From Anisakis pegreffii (lineage: Eukaryota; Nematoda; Chromadorea; Rhabditida; Anisakidae), in NCBI GenBank assembly GCA_035041965.1, contig JAPYMA010002772.1:62001-126000 (forward strand): a stretch of 64,000 bases of DNA, given 5' to 3'. Numbering within the stretch: the first letter of the stretch is position 1; each line of letters begins with the position of its first letter. A program made the translations under genes and the position numbers. Shown here one piece after another: positions 23,501-36,700 of this stretch. The notes under the pieces were generated by a model. It was given only the letters and a program-made list of their open reading frames with translations, searched no databases and was not told where the DNA came from.

Positions 23501-26500
23501 AAACACTCGATGGAAATTCTTTGATTTTAATGGATTGATTATCTTATGGACGATTCTTTACAAAATCAGTTCAAAACCGAAAAAATGATTGTGAACGTTT
23601 GCATTGTAAGTGTGAAGAATGTTTTGAGAGTTAACCTTTTCAATTGGTGATCCATCAATGAGCAGTTTCATGGGACGTACTGTCGGTGATAAAGTAGTCA
23701 GGCCATAAATTGATATTCCCCAATAGACACACATCATCAACAAAATGAGCACTGACGCTTTACCATTGGACAGCCATTTGCAATATTCGTTTAATATTTC
23801 TGAGGTCTAAAAAATGGACAAGTAGCATGCTTGAGAAAGGATTTTTATAAGAAGTATCGATAAATACGTTCTTCTTCATTAGTCTGGATTCGTTTTGAAT
23901 AAACAGCCAAAAAATTCAAGATGCCAACAGTAAATAAAAAATACGAGAGATTGTTACGAATAGACGTTAATGAGAGAAGACAATGGAAGTGCAATTAGTT
24001 TGGAGTTGCGCAAACACGAACGAAAAAAAACTCGATTACATTTGTATTTGTCTTGGAAGGCTTTGTTTGATTTTGTTGCGATCGCATTTCATATTTAGCA
24101 CCAATCACTAAAGCAGCCATAAAAAATGTGACGGTGAATACGAGAGTCAAAAACATTGACAAGACGTTTGCAGTGCAGAATAGCCGGATATCGGGTGTTG
24201 ACGAGACTGCTCCCACTCCAAAGGCGAGCATATTTGTCAGTGATGTTACCGTTATGGATGGACCTGCCTCAACCATTACCTGCAATCGAAACTGACAATT
24301 ATCTTTTCTCCTCTCCAATTATCTCGTTGCTAATTTGCCCTTCTGTGGAGTAGCACAACGAAGCAGAACCTTGATCACCATCACAAAATCACGAATATTT
24401 CAAAAGTGACCACTCAAATTTCAATTCAACGTTTCAGCACACAATCTAAGCGCACAAACCTCACTTATACGCGATCGCAACGTGTCGTTATCTACTGCAT
24501 TTCGTTGTCGATCTAAGCAGACGCGTTCCCAAGCATTGATCATGATATATGCATCATCGACACCTGCATTGAAACAGTGACTAGAACAGAGCAAGCAACT
24601 ACAATTGTTTAGCTTGTCAAACCAAACCTAGGAGCATTTCAAATCAGCAGAGCATTTTTTATTTCTAATGATGGCTAACAATTTCGAGTTAATGGTGTGC
24701 AGTTGAATCCGTCATCCCTTAATTTACCCATCAATGACCTCGAATTGAACGATACCGATTGCAAGCTGAAGAAATGGTGCTATCAGCAGAATGGAACCGA
24801 AACGCACACCAAACCACAGCAGTAGTCCCAGGCAAACCGCTGTTGCCATCATTGGAGTTACACAAGCGGTGACTGCGAATACGAGTTTATATGGCGACAT
24901 CTGAAGATATATGTATGTACCTATCAAACGAGAAGAGGACAAGAATAAAGAGACGTAAGCATGACAGCAGTGTGGAACAGAAAGGGCTTATGCAACGGCT
25001 TTGATTAGGTCGAGCCAGGCTGTCAGCAGCTTCACATCTTCTTATGAGCTGCTTAGCAGTCATTCGACATTGTAACGAATATTTCAGTTGACAGTGTCCA
25101 GCATTTACGAGTGAATTACCTGTCCTACATGCCACGCGCCGTATGCGACACTTAACAGCGAGAAGATTAAAACTGAAGTGATGCCGAACGCTAGATACGG
25201 AAAGACAACTGTTGACGTTCGCGTGATTTCGGCTTGCAAATACCACCATGAGTAGATGTTGGCTACTACAACTGATTTTTCGGTCGCCCTCAAATCAAAT
25301 ACATTTCTTCAGTATGGAACTGGATTATGTATCTCTTCAAAATCAAGATCTTGCGTCGATATTTCGATTTGCTCGATTAAAAATTGAGAACATACTCGTT
25401 GTAACGTTTCCTTAAAGCGATGTCATAATCGATGACGTCTTGCTCGGTCCAGCTGTCTGGTTTTTGTGCACGTATCAAGAGTGCAATCATTTTGAGATCC
25501 TTAACGTTCGTCGCGCCATGATTCGGTTCCTCTTCTTCAGGATATGTTTCGACACCATGGAAATTTGGACTCAAGTCGAATTCATGACCAAAGAGTGTCA
25601 TTATTGGATACCGTATGCTTGCATCCTCAAATAATGTCCCGTTTGTTGCTCCATTCGCTCGTGTTTTAAGCAGTAATCCATTCTGCAATATCAATTTATT
25701 CAGCCATTCTATATTACCGTCTCAATCGAACGTAAAAGTATCAAAATGAATCAAATAAAAGTCAAAATTAGCTCTCATTTGTTTGTTCTTTTTGCTCAGC
25801 AGAAAATAATTGCTCACTGAACATTGCGAATGAATTGAAATGGCTATAAACTGATCAGAAAATATTTGATCAACAACAAAAACAGAGCTCAGGGCAATTG
25901 ATAATCGCCACTGGAACAGGTTTCTGTTTGTTTTCATCGTGTCATCAGTTGACTATCGCACGCACCTTATCTTGAATCGAACATCTAATCGAATCAATGC
26001 GATTGAGTATTCGTGAGACTCTCGCGAGATCGTAAGTGCATTTCAACTCTTAGGGTACACTTCAGGAGGTCCTTTACGTTACTCCGCTTTGCTCTTTCAG
26101 ATATGTGACAAACATTTTATTACTAGATTGTTCAGAGTGGGTGGCTCACATGAACAGACGGTATTGTATGGTGAAATGAGTGAAGGTTAATGCTCTTCAC
26201 AAGCTGCAAGTTAAAGTTGTGCTGCGGATAAAAACTTCAGATAGGATGAGTTCTCGGTTTCACAGCACACTATTTTTAAAGGCTCTGTCTGACTATAAGT
26301 GAAAGAGGTTATTAAATTAATCTTACCCTGAATTGTACGACGGGTTCATTAGCGTTACAAAAACTGGTACAAATATCATAGAAGGTTTGATTTTTGATTC
26401 TGATCTGTGTGCCGATTTCATCGATAATTTCAACGGTCTTGTTCAGATGCGCCATCCTAGACATGCTTCCACCATCGCTTGCCATAATGAGCACAAAAAA

Positions 26501-27101
26501 CATCACTGGATCACCATTCGTGAAATTCTTGTACACTTTCAGCTCTCGCAGAGCACGTGCATCATCGGGCGTATATCCAATATTGAAATCGTCTTGAATA
26601 TCAGCAAACGGCAGTTTCACTGCGCATAGTAAAGTGAATACAGTAACCACCTGAAGGGTACAACATTGGTGCACTTTATTCTTCAACACTGAGTTGTTGA
26701 CCGATAAGTGATCGTCAGTCGCCTTTTGTTCAATTAAAAAACACCCTTTCTCAGTGAATGTTAATCAGTGCACACCTAATAACACTCATCAACGAGAGCA
26801 CTTTTGCCACTAATGCCGTCAAAATCCCATTAGTGCGATGAAACTTCCAATGATATATTTTCGATTGTTCATTTTCATGCACTTCCAGACTAATCTAATC
26901 AAACAACGTCTCGAAATCATCGATAAAACCGCAAGAAAAGAATCTCATATGAACACCGGAACAAGCCATCAGCATTCACTGGAATAAACAACTAACCGCA
27001 ATCACGCTGATGGGATATCTGGTTAGCAGTGCGGCATTCCATTGGAATATGTAGCACAAGGGCTTTGCGATGATCAACTCTCGTATTTTTGCTAAACACA
27101 T
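20576..27101 (-). CDS. Patched-related (PTR) membrane protein, complete
   Basis: Thirteen exons close in phase to 871 aa: 27101-26997, 26650-26327, 25682-25396, 25288-25120, 24900-24756, 24563-24460, 24279-24040, 23806-23636, 23333-22975, 22781-22673, 22246-22063, 21755-21490 and 20728-20576. An in-frame stop precedes the first ATG. Family marks in order: TM1 after a short cytoplasmic start; a large extracellular loop with [16 protein letters not shown] and FYDICTSFC; a sterol-sensing-type TM2-6 bundle with the signature [15 protein letters not shown] (about residues 344-358) and [16 protein letters not shown]; a second extracellular loop; then [19 protein letters not shown] and a last exon with [16 protein letters not shown]. 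Nematode PTR proteins are RND-type relatives of Patched acting in apical or cuticle-related membranes, probably in lipid or sterol movement. Which ptr member this is cannot be told. Exon 4 uses a TTTGAG|G acceptor. Confidence 0.95.
20931..21270. repeat. Intronic repeat split by the TTAGGC palindrome
   Basis: The outer flanks (CTTTCTCATAACAAACAATA on the left, CCATCAAACGGGTGTTTGAT on the right) resemble an uninterrupted sequence in the neighbouring intron at about 21970-22045, where matching left and right parts lie close together. This suggests the palindrome was inserted into an existing repeat copy. Confidence 0.45.
20975..21232. repeat. Interstitial telomere array between inverted arms
   Basis: Positions 21061-21156 read as sixteen consecutive in-register hexamers: ten perfect TTAGGC and six with a single transition each. 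Left arm 20975-21045 and right arm 21162-21232 are 71-nt inverted repeats with about five mismatches (TTTAAGGTCAGTAAAATC against its complement), so the whole is a stem with the telomere array as loop. TTAGGC is the canonical nematode telomere unit. It lies in the last intron of the patched-related gene. It could be a mobile element that captured telomere DNA, or a break repaired with telomere sequence. Confidence 0.9.
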
Positions 27102-29092
27102 GTTAAAAAATGGCGCAAAATTTGCAGGGCGTCAGGATGCACAGGAACGTCTGCAATAATCGCTTTAACAGAATGAAGAAAACATCATCGCGATACGATC
27201 AAACGACATTCAACGAAACCAGCGTTCAACGTCTCGAGTTGAGTTCTGGACTCTCTCCTTAAGGTCTATGCAAAGGTTGGCTTAGTTCTGGACAGTGTAA
27301 AATGAGAAAAATTAACTTATGGTTGACCTTTATCTCATCCTATTTCCACCCCTATTCTCAAGATTCCAGAGAATAAGGTTTGAAATGTTCCCTCTCACGA
27401 CTGAATCATCATGTCTATCAACTCAACGTATCCAAGACACAGTTGGCTAATAAAGAAGTACACATTCGAGAGCAAAAATTAGTAAAATGTTTTTTTTGAA
27501 GCGAATATCCAGAAAGACGGATTAAATGCCACATGTAAGAAATAAATACAAAAGGTTCATTCGAACAGATGGAATGGCATAATTCGAGTCATGTGTAACA
27601 GATGAGCTCAAAGCAGTAGCGAGTAAATCTAAAGCACTTTGTGAAACGGAGCAGTAAAAATTAGAAGGAGGAACATTCAGTGAGGAACGAAACTTGTCAT
27701 TGAAAAGTTGGTTTTAGAGCGATTCATGCGGGCGATCTGATTGAGAGTTGGTGTTAGTCTTGATCAAAATGAACCAAATGAAGACCATAAATCAATTTAG
27801 AGAGGAGGGCGTTTCGGTAGTCATTCATCAAGTTTATTCAGCAACACCAGAGGAGGTGTGATGGAAACATCGAGATTATTATCGACACTAATGACAAATG
27901 ATGGGCAGTTTAAAAAAAGGAGAGAAAATGATGCCTAATTTAATTAAAATATGGTAGTACTTTAGTTGACCGCTTTTAGTTTACAGTGCACATTCCTAGC
28001 GTACTTTCTTCATTATGCGGAAGTCTGCGTGATCGCGGTCGATTCACTGAAAACACTACATCCCCATCAAGTGTTTGGACCATGTTCTCAATACCGGTAT
28101 CGTTTATCAATACAGATACGGTACTGATATTGAAAAGCAACTTTTGAAATATAGAAATGTGACTTGTTCAACATATTCTTTTGAGCCAATGTGTTCATAG
28201 ATATTCAGAAAGCAACTTATTCATCAAATCACTGATCAAAGCTCAAGAAATTCAGAACAAAATACAACCGAAAATTCACCAAAAAAAAAAACAAAAAAAA
28301 TATTAAGAAAATGGTCGCACTATGCTTCCCTTCACTCAATACTTAATAAACGATGTTGAAGAAATTTAGAAGAAAGAATACTTTAAAAAAAATTAACTGA
28401 TCCTTGGAACACACTGTCAGAAAGTTGAGAATCGTCGAAACAACAGAAAGAAGCACGTGATGTGATGACAAGAAATACACGCATGAATGACCGAACAACG
28501 CAAAATTGATGGACGCATGAAAAACAGTGTCAGAAAGTTACAATTCATGATTCATGCTCCAACGGGTACGACTCACAGATATACTACCAAATTCACTTAA
28601 AATGACTTGTGGTATGAATACCAGAAATATGGACACCACGAATCCCTCTGATCGGTATCGCTTTTCTAATACCGGTATTCGGTATTACCGAGATGTCGCG
28701 CAAGCACTACTCCTTTCATCAAAACATTGCAAGCTGTTTGTTTAAATTAACCGTTGCGGACCACTGATTTGGCTATGCATTCACATAATTTCATTGTTGC
28801 TAAAAAATCATCGCCATTAGATTAATTGCCGCACCATCTTCAATATTCACGTGTGCAGCCTCTCGCCGTCAGTTCTGATCAGCTGTTGGATGTTCTAAAC
28901 AATCAGAGATACCCTCTTAAGAGTTATTGCAGCAATGTAAACGTTTTGAGTTGGTTCACTCGGTTCATGAACAGGGCACATGCTTCACTTCTTCTTATTG
29001 ATGCTCCTTCCTGACGAGAGAGCAATTCCAATACGACGTCGACCATCAGTCATCATTTCTTACTCAGTAATGCATCATCCATCGATATCAGA
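27102..29092. other. No gene supported; upstream region of the PTR gene
   Basis: This holds the presumed promoter of the patched-related gene, but no core element could be assigned. A possible inverted pair of ATACCGGTAT-containing segments lies at about 28090-28135 and 28649-28692 and may mark a decayed element of about 600 bp. Confidence 0.4.
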
Positions 29093-29311
29093 ATGGTTGT
29101 TCGATTAGAGCGGCGAATATCACTCCGTATTTATGTTTACTTCATAGTTCTGCTTATTGTCAACCTTACACTTTCCATCAGTGAACAAGTTCCTGCCAAG
29201 GTTAAATTAAATGTAGAGTCGAAAACGGTTTCTTGCAAAAATTTAAACTTCGCAAATGTTGATAATTTGTCCATGCATAGACGAGTCGTTAGTCCTGCAG
29301 GTGTCAGATAG
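29093..29311 (+). CDS. Candidate small secreted protein or first exon
   Basis: ATG at 29093 opens a 72-codon frame with a strong signal-peptide-like core (YVYFIVLLIVNLTL) followed by a polar segment with one cysteine. It may end at the stop near 29311, or splice at CCTGCAG|GTGTCA just before. No homolog or second exon recognised. Confidence 0.28.
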   Translation: MVVRLERRISLRIYVYFIVLLIVNLTLSISEQVPAKVKLNVESKTVSCKNLNFANVDNLSMHRRVVSPAGVR

Positions 29312-29472
29312 CATGTCACTATGAAACTATGGAATGACTCTGATAAAAACTGAAGTTCGTCTGATAAGAATAAAATGTGTTTTTTTGACTGAAGCGATCT
29401 TTATTGTGCTGATCAATTATTACACTCTATTCTCCCAATTCATTTTACCATTTTATTCGATTCATATCAACA

Positions 29473-29507
29473 CTTTCTATGCAGGCTTTTCGCGCTAGCC
29501 GCGACAC
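29473..29507. repeat. 35-bp hairpin motif, copy 2
   Basis: Second copy of the motif at 10921-10955: GGCTTTTCGCGCTAGCCGCG plus ACAC, preceded by CTTTCTATGCA. Confidence 0.6.
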
Positions 29508-31300
29508 CAAATATTATGAAAAAAAGAAGAATAGACATTCTCGGAATTTTTTATAATTTTTTCTCAAAAGCTCTTGAAGGTTATTTCTAAAAATTTTGGA
29601 ATATTGAACAAAAATTTTAAAGAAATTTCAAAAAAATGTTAAATAATTCGACGCATAAAGTGACGGCGAGGAATGACTTTGAATGACGGTGACAGGAGAT
29701 GCAACATACAGAACAGTAATCGAATCATCTTTCGCGATCAGTTTTACGGGCATCACAAAAAACGACTATACAAAATTGAAATGCATGTAATTTTTGCCAC
29801 CTTCATGTGCAGAAAAAATTGTGCAAATGAATGTAAAAAGTGTGAAGTGAAACAAGGATGAATGTCATAATGCGACTCAACATTCGAATAACTGAAGAAT
29901 GAATTATCAACCACAAGGTGTTTTCACATTATGAAGCGCTACAGTATCATTACTGACTTAAATCATTCCATAAGTAATTAAATGAATGCCGCGTGACTGA
30001 TTTGACCATTGTTTATACGATTGAGTTGGACGGACTAATTAAATCAACACAAATTTAATTGCTCTTTAGAGGCAACAACAAATTGTATGACGATCTTTAT
30101 TAGCTGTCTTCCACTTCACGAATGAAGGACCTACAATTATTTATTTGATTGGTTTCTTCACTGCGGACACAAAATACCGATACATAGATGTAATCAACTG
30201 TTCAATAATTACTTGAAGTTCATTGTGTTATTCAACTATAATTATGTTCATTTTGAATTGTTCCTCGGTCTACTTACGTCATCTGCTCCAAGTACAGCAG
30301 ATTAACAGCATTGAGTACTGTGCTTATCGTTGGTATTCTACTTGAATACTTGTGTTTAAAAATATCCGAAAGAGGAGTAAATGTCACTGTATAATTTCAT
30401 TCAAAAACAACCTTGAATCGGTGGAATTTGTGCTCAGACGGCTTATTTGCCATGGTGCGATCATCCATTTGCATCATACTCCACGTCGTGAAACGCTCAG
30501 TCAATCCAATGTGAGACGGCAACAAACATGGTGTCAGTTATTTTAGGACAGTTCTGTACGACCAGTTCAATTATTGACGACATGTTGTGATGCGATATTT
30601 TTGTGTTGTTAAGATTGGTAGTTCCTGAGCTTGACATATTTAAACGACAGCAATACCTTCGAAAGATCGATAATTCGTTTTTCAACGCATGCGATTGAAT
30701 CCTAATTTTGCTGACGAATTACGAGAACAAATTTATCGAGCGCATTAATATCACTGAATTTAGGACTGATATACATATTTTTTGGGAAAACTAGAAAAAT
30801 TTGTTATTGTTTTTGTAATTGTATCATTGACAATGTAACTATTACAATTCTATCAAAGTATCATCACCTGAATGTATAATAATTAGAATTGCCATGAATA
30901 AGTTGTTGCTCATTTACCAATTGCTGTTCATTTACGAGTAATAATAGTACCAATGGGAGGTATTGCGCTTTGATCAGCTACAGGACATTCGCTCTACGAC
31001 TTCGGCACACCAAAACCTTATCTTTCAAATTTGTTTTAATTACTCACATTGATCTAGCTAAAACTTTGGCCGTGATGCAGGTAACGTACTCATGCGAATG
31101 TCAGTGGTGATAGACGATAACAACATATCAGTATCATTACAAACAACAACAAAAACACTGCCAAACGATAATTTGTTAATGAAATGATAACTGCTGAAAT
31201 GATAACATGTTGACATCATATTGGAGTCAGCAGGCACCTCGAATCGAACTATTTCGCATTGCTACATCACGTTTTTATATCAACGAACTACAAAAGCATT
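29508..31300. other. No gene supported
   Basis: AT-rich DNA with short frames only; a 62-codon plus-strand frame at 29673-29861 has a Cys-rich end (CRKNCANECKKCEVKQG) but no signal peptide or splice context. Confidence 0.35.
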
Positions 31301-32435
31301 TCACCAACAACCGATGGCTGGCAACCAACAGTACTTGAATGCATTCAAGAATTCGACGTTGTCAGTCTCAATGTCAACAGTCGTCACTTGACTCTGACAA
31401 AAAATCTCGTTCTTGAAATGCACATAGGTCAGCTTTTTAATCTGTGTTCGCATTTCGACGGGATCAGTTCTTGATTGATTGATATTCTCATACAAAAAAA
31501 TCACGGCCATGAGTTCCCAGACGCATATAAAAATAAATTATTGTTGAGATGATTGTTTCGCCTTAAGCATTCTCCCTTTCAATTACGCAATGGACACCGA
31601 TCAGCGGATTCTGAGCAATTCGCACAAAGGTGTAAATGCTGGCCAAATTCCTCAAGAGGATTACTTAAAGCCTCTGAATCGAGAATTGTCGTCTGCACGA
31701 GATTCTCTTGAAGGTTTCAGAGGGATCTAATTGTAAGATCTTTCGCTGAGCATATGCTTCACGAAAAATCCATTGCACACCGGTAACAGATTAACGATCC
31801 TTTTCTTTTACTAATCAACAGAACACGTCTATATAAGTTCGATCGCAATTCGATTCAGTTGTAATCAGCAAAATCAAGCCAAGTATATTCTCAAAAATCT
31901 GAGCACGTACACGGTTAAAAATTTTAGAGCAAAGATACAAAACTATTCTACACAACCGAAAAATACGAAATATGAAAAAAATACGAATATCAAATAATAC
32001 CAATATCTACAGGCTGTTTGCCTATACATAGTGGTATTATTTGTTACTTCGTGGAATGTATATTTATGAAAATGTATATCTATCTCTTTTATGAGATAAC
32101 AAGCATCGCGAACATTGAGCACTGTTTTCATTAATTGGAAAATCACAAACCGTAAGCAATCTCACAATGTGTAAATTTTTGTTGATATCAGCGAGCAAAA
32201 ACACTCTAGACGAGTAACAAGAATATAAATCACTGATTCAAATAACTTACATTTGTACTTGTTCGCGCGACAAATAACGAGAAATAGCGACAGGTGACGA
32301 TGAATAGCCACCTACAAAACAGTGAACGGAAACCGTGTTGTTTTCATCGTTTGCGATGAAAACGAAAGCAACCAGCGAAAACAACTTATTTCTGCTTATG
32401 CCATATCGAATGATAGCAATTACGAGATTCGACAT
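31301..32435 (-). CDS. Candidate small secreted protein, two exons
   Basis: Exon 1 (32435-32251) begins with an ATG and a hydrophobic leader (SRNKLFSLVAFVFIA), includes VHCFVGGYSSSP, and ends at a good donor, CAAAT|GTAAGTT. Exon 2 (31469-31301) contains DPVEMRTQIKKLTYVHFKNE and ends YCWLPAIGCW before the stop. The phases join to 117 aa. The exon 2 acceptor (ATCAATCAAG) is weak, so another exon may exist. Two terminal cysteines bracketing WLPAIG could form a small loop. No family recognised. Confidence 0.35.
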
Positions 32436-32894
32436 ACACAGCTAATCATTTGAACGGAACATTCTGAACGCGCTGTTTGATTATCAGTAGCATTTACCGT
32501 TTTATTCGCTCCAATAAAACACCGAAAGCAACGTTCAAGGGCAAACGGTTCCAATTAAGCAAGGCGAAAACTGAAATACTGCAGTTTCATCTAACAGTGT
32601 TGCCTTCGGAGTTAGAATGAGTGACCTCCAAAGCGGCGAATGAGGTCCATCGATGAAAAAATACTATGGAAAGGGATTTCACAGAGGTTCTACAGTATAA
32701 TGTAACATAAAAAGGAGATCAGGCAACATTTTCAACAATAATAAATTAAACAATAATGAATCAATCAACTACGATGAAATAAATAATATCCTCAATGAGA
32801 TCTATCAACAAATCGGTCAAATTTGGGATCATATTTCGATTTTGAACGCGAACTGAATCAAGATAAGCTGCCGAGATTCGTGTTGGAGAGAGAT

Positions 32895-33095
32895 AATGAT
32901 AATAATGTGGGTGATAATAATAGTAATAAAATAAATAATAATAATAATAATAATAATAACAAAACAGAAGACAACGAAATATGATGAAAAATGACGATGT
33001 TCGATGCATATCTGACGTCAGCACGAAATGCCGAATTGATCCCCGTGAAGTGCTCTTCTTGACCTATTGATATATTTATTATTATTATTATTGTA
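32895..33095. repeat. TAA/ATT microsatellite cluster
   Basis: Trinucleotide runs of TAA/AAT type around 32899-32960 and of TTA type around 33070-33095. The minus-strand frame through the first gives a tyrosine run and is not coding. Confidence 0.9.
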
Positions 33096-33722
33096 TATCA
33101 TAATTTACCATTTAATGTAATAATATTTAATTGAATATTTTGTTGTTTTTAATTCATAAATAAATAAAACATCAAATAGCATATATAGTCAAACAGAAGA
33201 GGCGAGAACCGTGCTGATGAATCCGCAAAACATTTTATTAATTTGTGATGTTTTGGAGATAATAACTGCAGCCAAAGTGACAGATCATTTTACAGAGCAC
33301 TATATGCGTGAATGTTTGTATGCAAATACATGATTCAGATAGTTAACGCTTGCCTAGATGTTACTATTCAAAAAATATTTGTTGCGTTTGTGAAGAAATT
33401 ATTGGTATTGGGTATTGTCGGTGGGTTCGTGAATGGTGAGTTTGCTTTGGAGCTATTTCTGTGGAAATAGTCATCTTTATCAGTACATCCTGACGATAAC
33501 GAGTCTGATGGTATACGAAAGGCGGTGTATTACTGAACCAACCTGAGTCAGTGTGTTTTATGTTGTATTATCTCGCCTATAGGAACACGATTTTTAGTCT
33601 CGAGCGTTTTTGGAAGGCACCTCGCAATCCCTGAATTAAGTCATTTAACACTTTTCTGTCGTGTGCTGCTGTATTTCACTTTATTGATGTTTCTTCAATA
33701 TGAATGAGTTTTTTTAAAGGTA

Positions 33723-36700
33723 ATGTCGAATTCACGACTCCATAGGAATCGACTAAGGAAAGCTATCTTAGGCGTTCCGACCGTCATTTGCAATTATGAA
33801 GACGACCGTTGCGGTGATATGGTAGGTTCCCAGAAATTTCTTTATTAAGGCGGTGAATATTGATTGTTTCGTGTGGAATGTGATTACCGATGAAAGTCGA
33901 TGAACGAATTTAACACAGTACGCTAGCTAACTTCCTGTGTCGTTTATCAAAATAGAGTGTGACTGAACGCATCTAAGGATACATGTTCTAGAACCTTATT
34001 CAGAGATTACCAAAAAATTCTTTCGTTTCAGAGTCCTTGTGTAATAATGAGGTGTTATTTCAATTTGTATAGCCGTGAACTGAGTCTCATCAGCGATTTT
34101 GGTCTTTTGAATTGAATGGATCTGCTCATTGAAGGGAAATGCTGCACTTGAGGTGCACATAAAAGCGATGTTTCGATTCGAAATATGTCTTGTATTTTCA
34201 GGGAAATAAGCGGGTGTGGGTTGAATTGGGATTGGAATCAGATGAAGATGATGAAGGCGCTAAGAACAAATTCCATTTGACTCGTTATTGGGAAAGTCCA
34301 AACAAGCCAAGAAAACAGAAACGAATAAATAAAAAGAAGAAGAACAAACCAGTTGTCGAACATGACTTATGTTCCTCCATATTTCTGGATACACATTACA
34401 GAAGTCTTTTGGCCCATGTAAGAATGTTTTTTACTGTTGATTCACTTCAATTCTGAAATTACCTGAAAATGATAATTTTTTTTGTTCATTTTTGACGTCT
34501 TTTCCGCAACCAGGACTGCATGCGAATTAGTTTTAAAAACTTCTCGGAACATATCATACAAGAAGAAATACTCTGAGCGGGGGAGCGCATTTGTTCATTC
34601 TGATGATTTATTCGTTCTTTTTTTTGGTATCGAATATTTTTTCTGCAGATAAACTCTGCTGAAGACTGTTCATTAGTCGTCGAAGGTGTTAACGACTCAT
34701 CAAGACGTGGTTTGTTTTGCAGTATTTTTTATTCCAATTACTTCCATCTTTCTTTCACTTGCTTTGTTCATGAAGAGGCAAAATTCTTTTCATTCTTCTT
34801 CTGCAAACAAATAATTTATCACTAAAGTAAGATTTCCTTCATTGTTTAATGTTTTGAAGTAGCCTTTAATCTGTTAATCGCTTTCTCGTTTTGATTTTCT
34901 AGCGCTGCAGGTGTTGTGCTTTCATCGGGAAGCACCAGCTCAGCTGAATCTCACAGGCAGCAACCTATAGTACCATCAGTTGAAACCCAACATCCAATCA
35001 GGAATTGCACGGATCTGTCACCTGAACTGTCTCCGCCTTATCAACGCCCATCTTCGTCACCCTCTCCGTCGTGTTCATCACCAGACCATTCATCTTCAGA
35101 GATCGCTTCAATTATTATGGAGTCATCTGGCAACACATCTGAGGCAGTAGCTGGACCTTTGCAATCGTTCAATCGGCTATCCGTTCAACGGCAAATGGCA
35201 TCATCGTCGAATCAAACTGAATCTTTGAATTGTTCAATCGAGCCGTCACCAATACTGCCCATAACGGATCAAATACCTTCACTGCAAGACCAGTTATCCT
35301 CCGAACCAGCCTTGCTAGATCGTCTGCTAACATCAACAAATTCGAGCGTTTATCGAACGAATGAACTGCTTCATTATGCCGACGAATCCACCGAAATAGA
35401 ATTACCACGGGACGAAATCATACAAGGGACTCTGCGTCAACCTTTCGGCACATCCAAATCCTTACCATTCACTACGTCAACACCATTGCATGTAATATTT
35501 TGTTGGTTTTTTAAATTCACCATCTTTTAGCGATTTCTTTCTGAAACTATATTTGGTTTTCTTTTGATCGTCACTGCAACAGTATTCCTATCTCTATCCT
35601 TCACGATAAAACAACATTTACGAAATGTGCCATGTTGAAACGATTTCTCATTCTAGCCGAATGTTCCATTTTCAATACAGTTCGAATCGTTGAGAAGTCG
35701 GTGCGATTCGCCCCTTACATTCTTTCAACCATCTCACAGTCGGACTAATATTAGATCACCTTCGCAAGAAGATAACAAAACATATAGGGGAAGGCATGTT
35801 TTACATTCCAATTGCAATTCGTTCTTTTTATATTCCCGTCTGTTGTTCGAACCTTTTCACTTTGTTTACAAATGAATTTCATTTACTGCTCGTTCCAGTA
35901 AAATTTAACTTGATTTCTTTGAAACACCATAGAATTGTTGATATCGGCTCTAATATTTCATTCAGGTCGCATCTTGAGAGTACTCTATGGAAGTCGACGT
36001 CGTTACATCACAGTTCAATCATCCGTTCATCAGCTTATTGGGGTCGCTTCATTATCACTTCTCATCTTTTCACCATGTTCTCACCAGAATGTCCTTTCAT
36101 CAATGATGTGTTGTTGATCACATAAGTGACTATTTCTACTTTGCCACCTACTAGCGTGATAGTTTCCATAAATTAAAATCATTTGTTGAATTTTTGCTCC
36201 GTTATCATTACCACTGACTCTACTATAGTTTTTTTCTGCTGATTTAGGTACTGCACGCAGTTTGTCAATAAATGAAACGCAATTGGTGCGTTAATTTCCC
36301 TTCGGTACAACGTTGGTTCTGTATTTTTTTCAAGCCTTCTTCAAAAATAATTCGAATAGGATGCCACAAAGTAGTGATTTCGCAGTTTTTGTAAGTGCAG
36401 CGGAATGAATATTCCACAAATTTGGTGGAATTCAATATTATTTGCTCGTTTTTTCATTATTCAGATTTCGATACGGCAGTTAAGTTGTGTTCATTACAGG
36501 TGTGTACACAACCAATTTTTCTAAAGGGATTCGATGGCTGGTCGGAAAAATACGCACGGGAGCGGGACTTTAAGCGGGAAGATCTGTTCATTTGCCGGCA
36601 AGAGGCACCACTTCCATGGAGGCTCATCGGAAAATTTTTGTGAGTTGCTTTTGACGTATGATTGAGGAACTCCATTAAGCGCTGATTTTGAGTACTTCAA

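Noticed and set aside
32761..33024. Minus-strand frame with a tyrosine run
   Set aside because: Produced by the TAA microsatellite.
35946..36125. Open frame after a TTTCATTCAG acceptor between haspin exons
   Set aside because: Neither flanking phase fits without a stop or loss of coding sequence; direct joining of 35797 to 36500 keeps phase 0.
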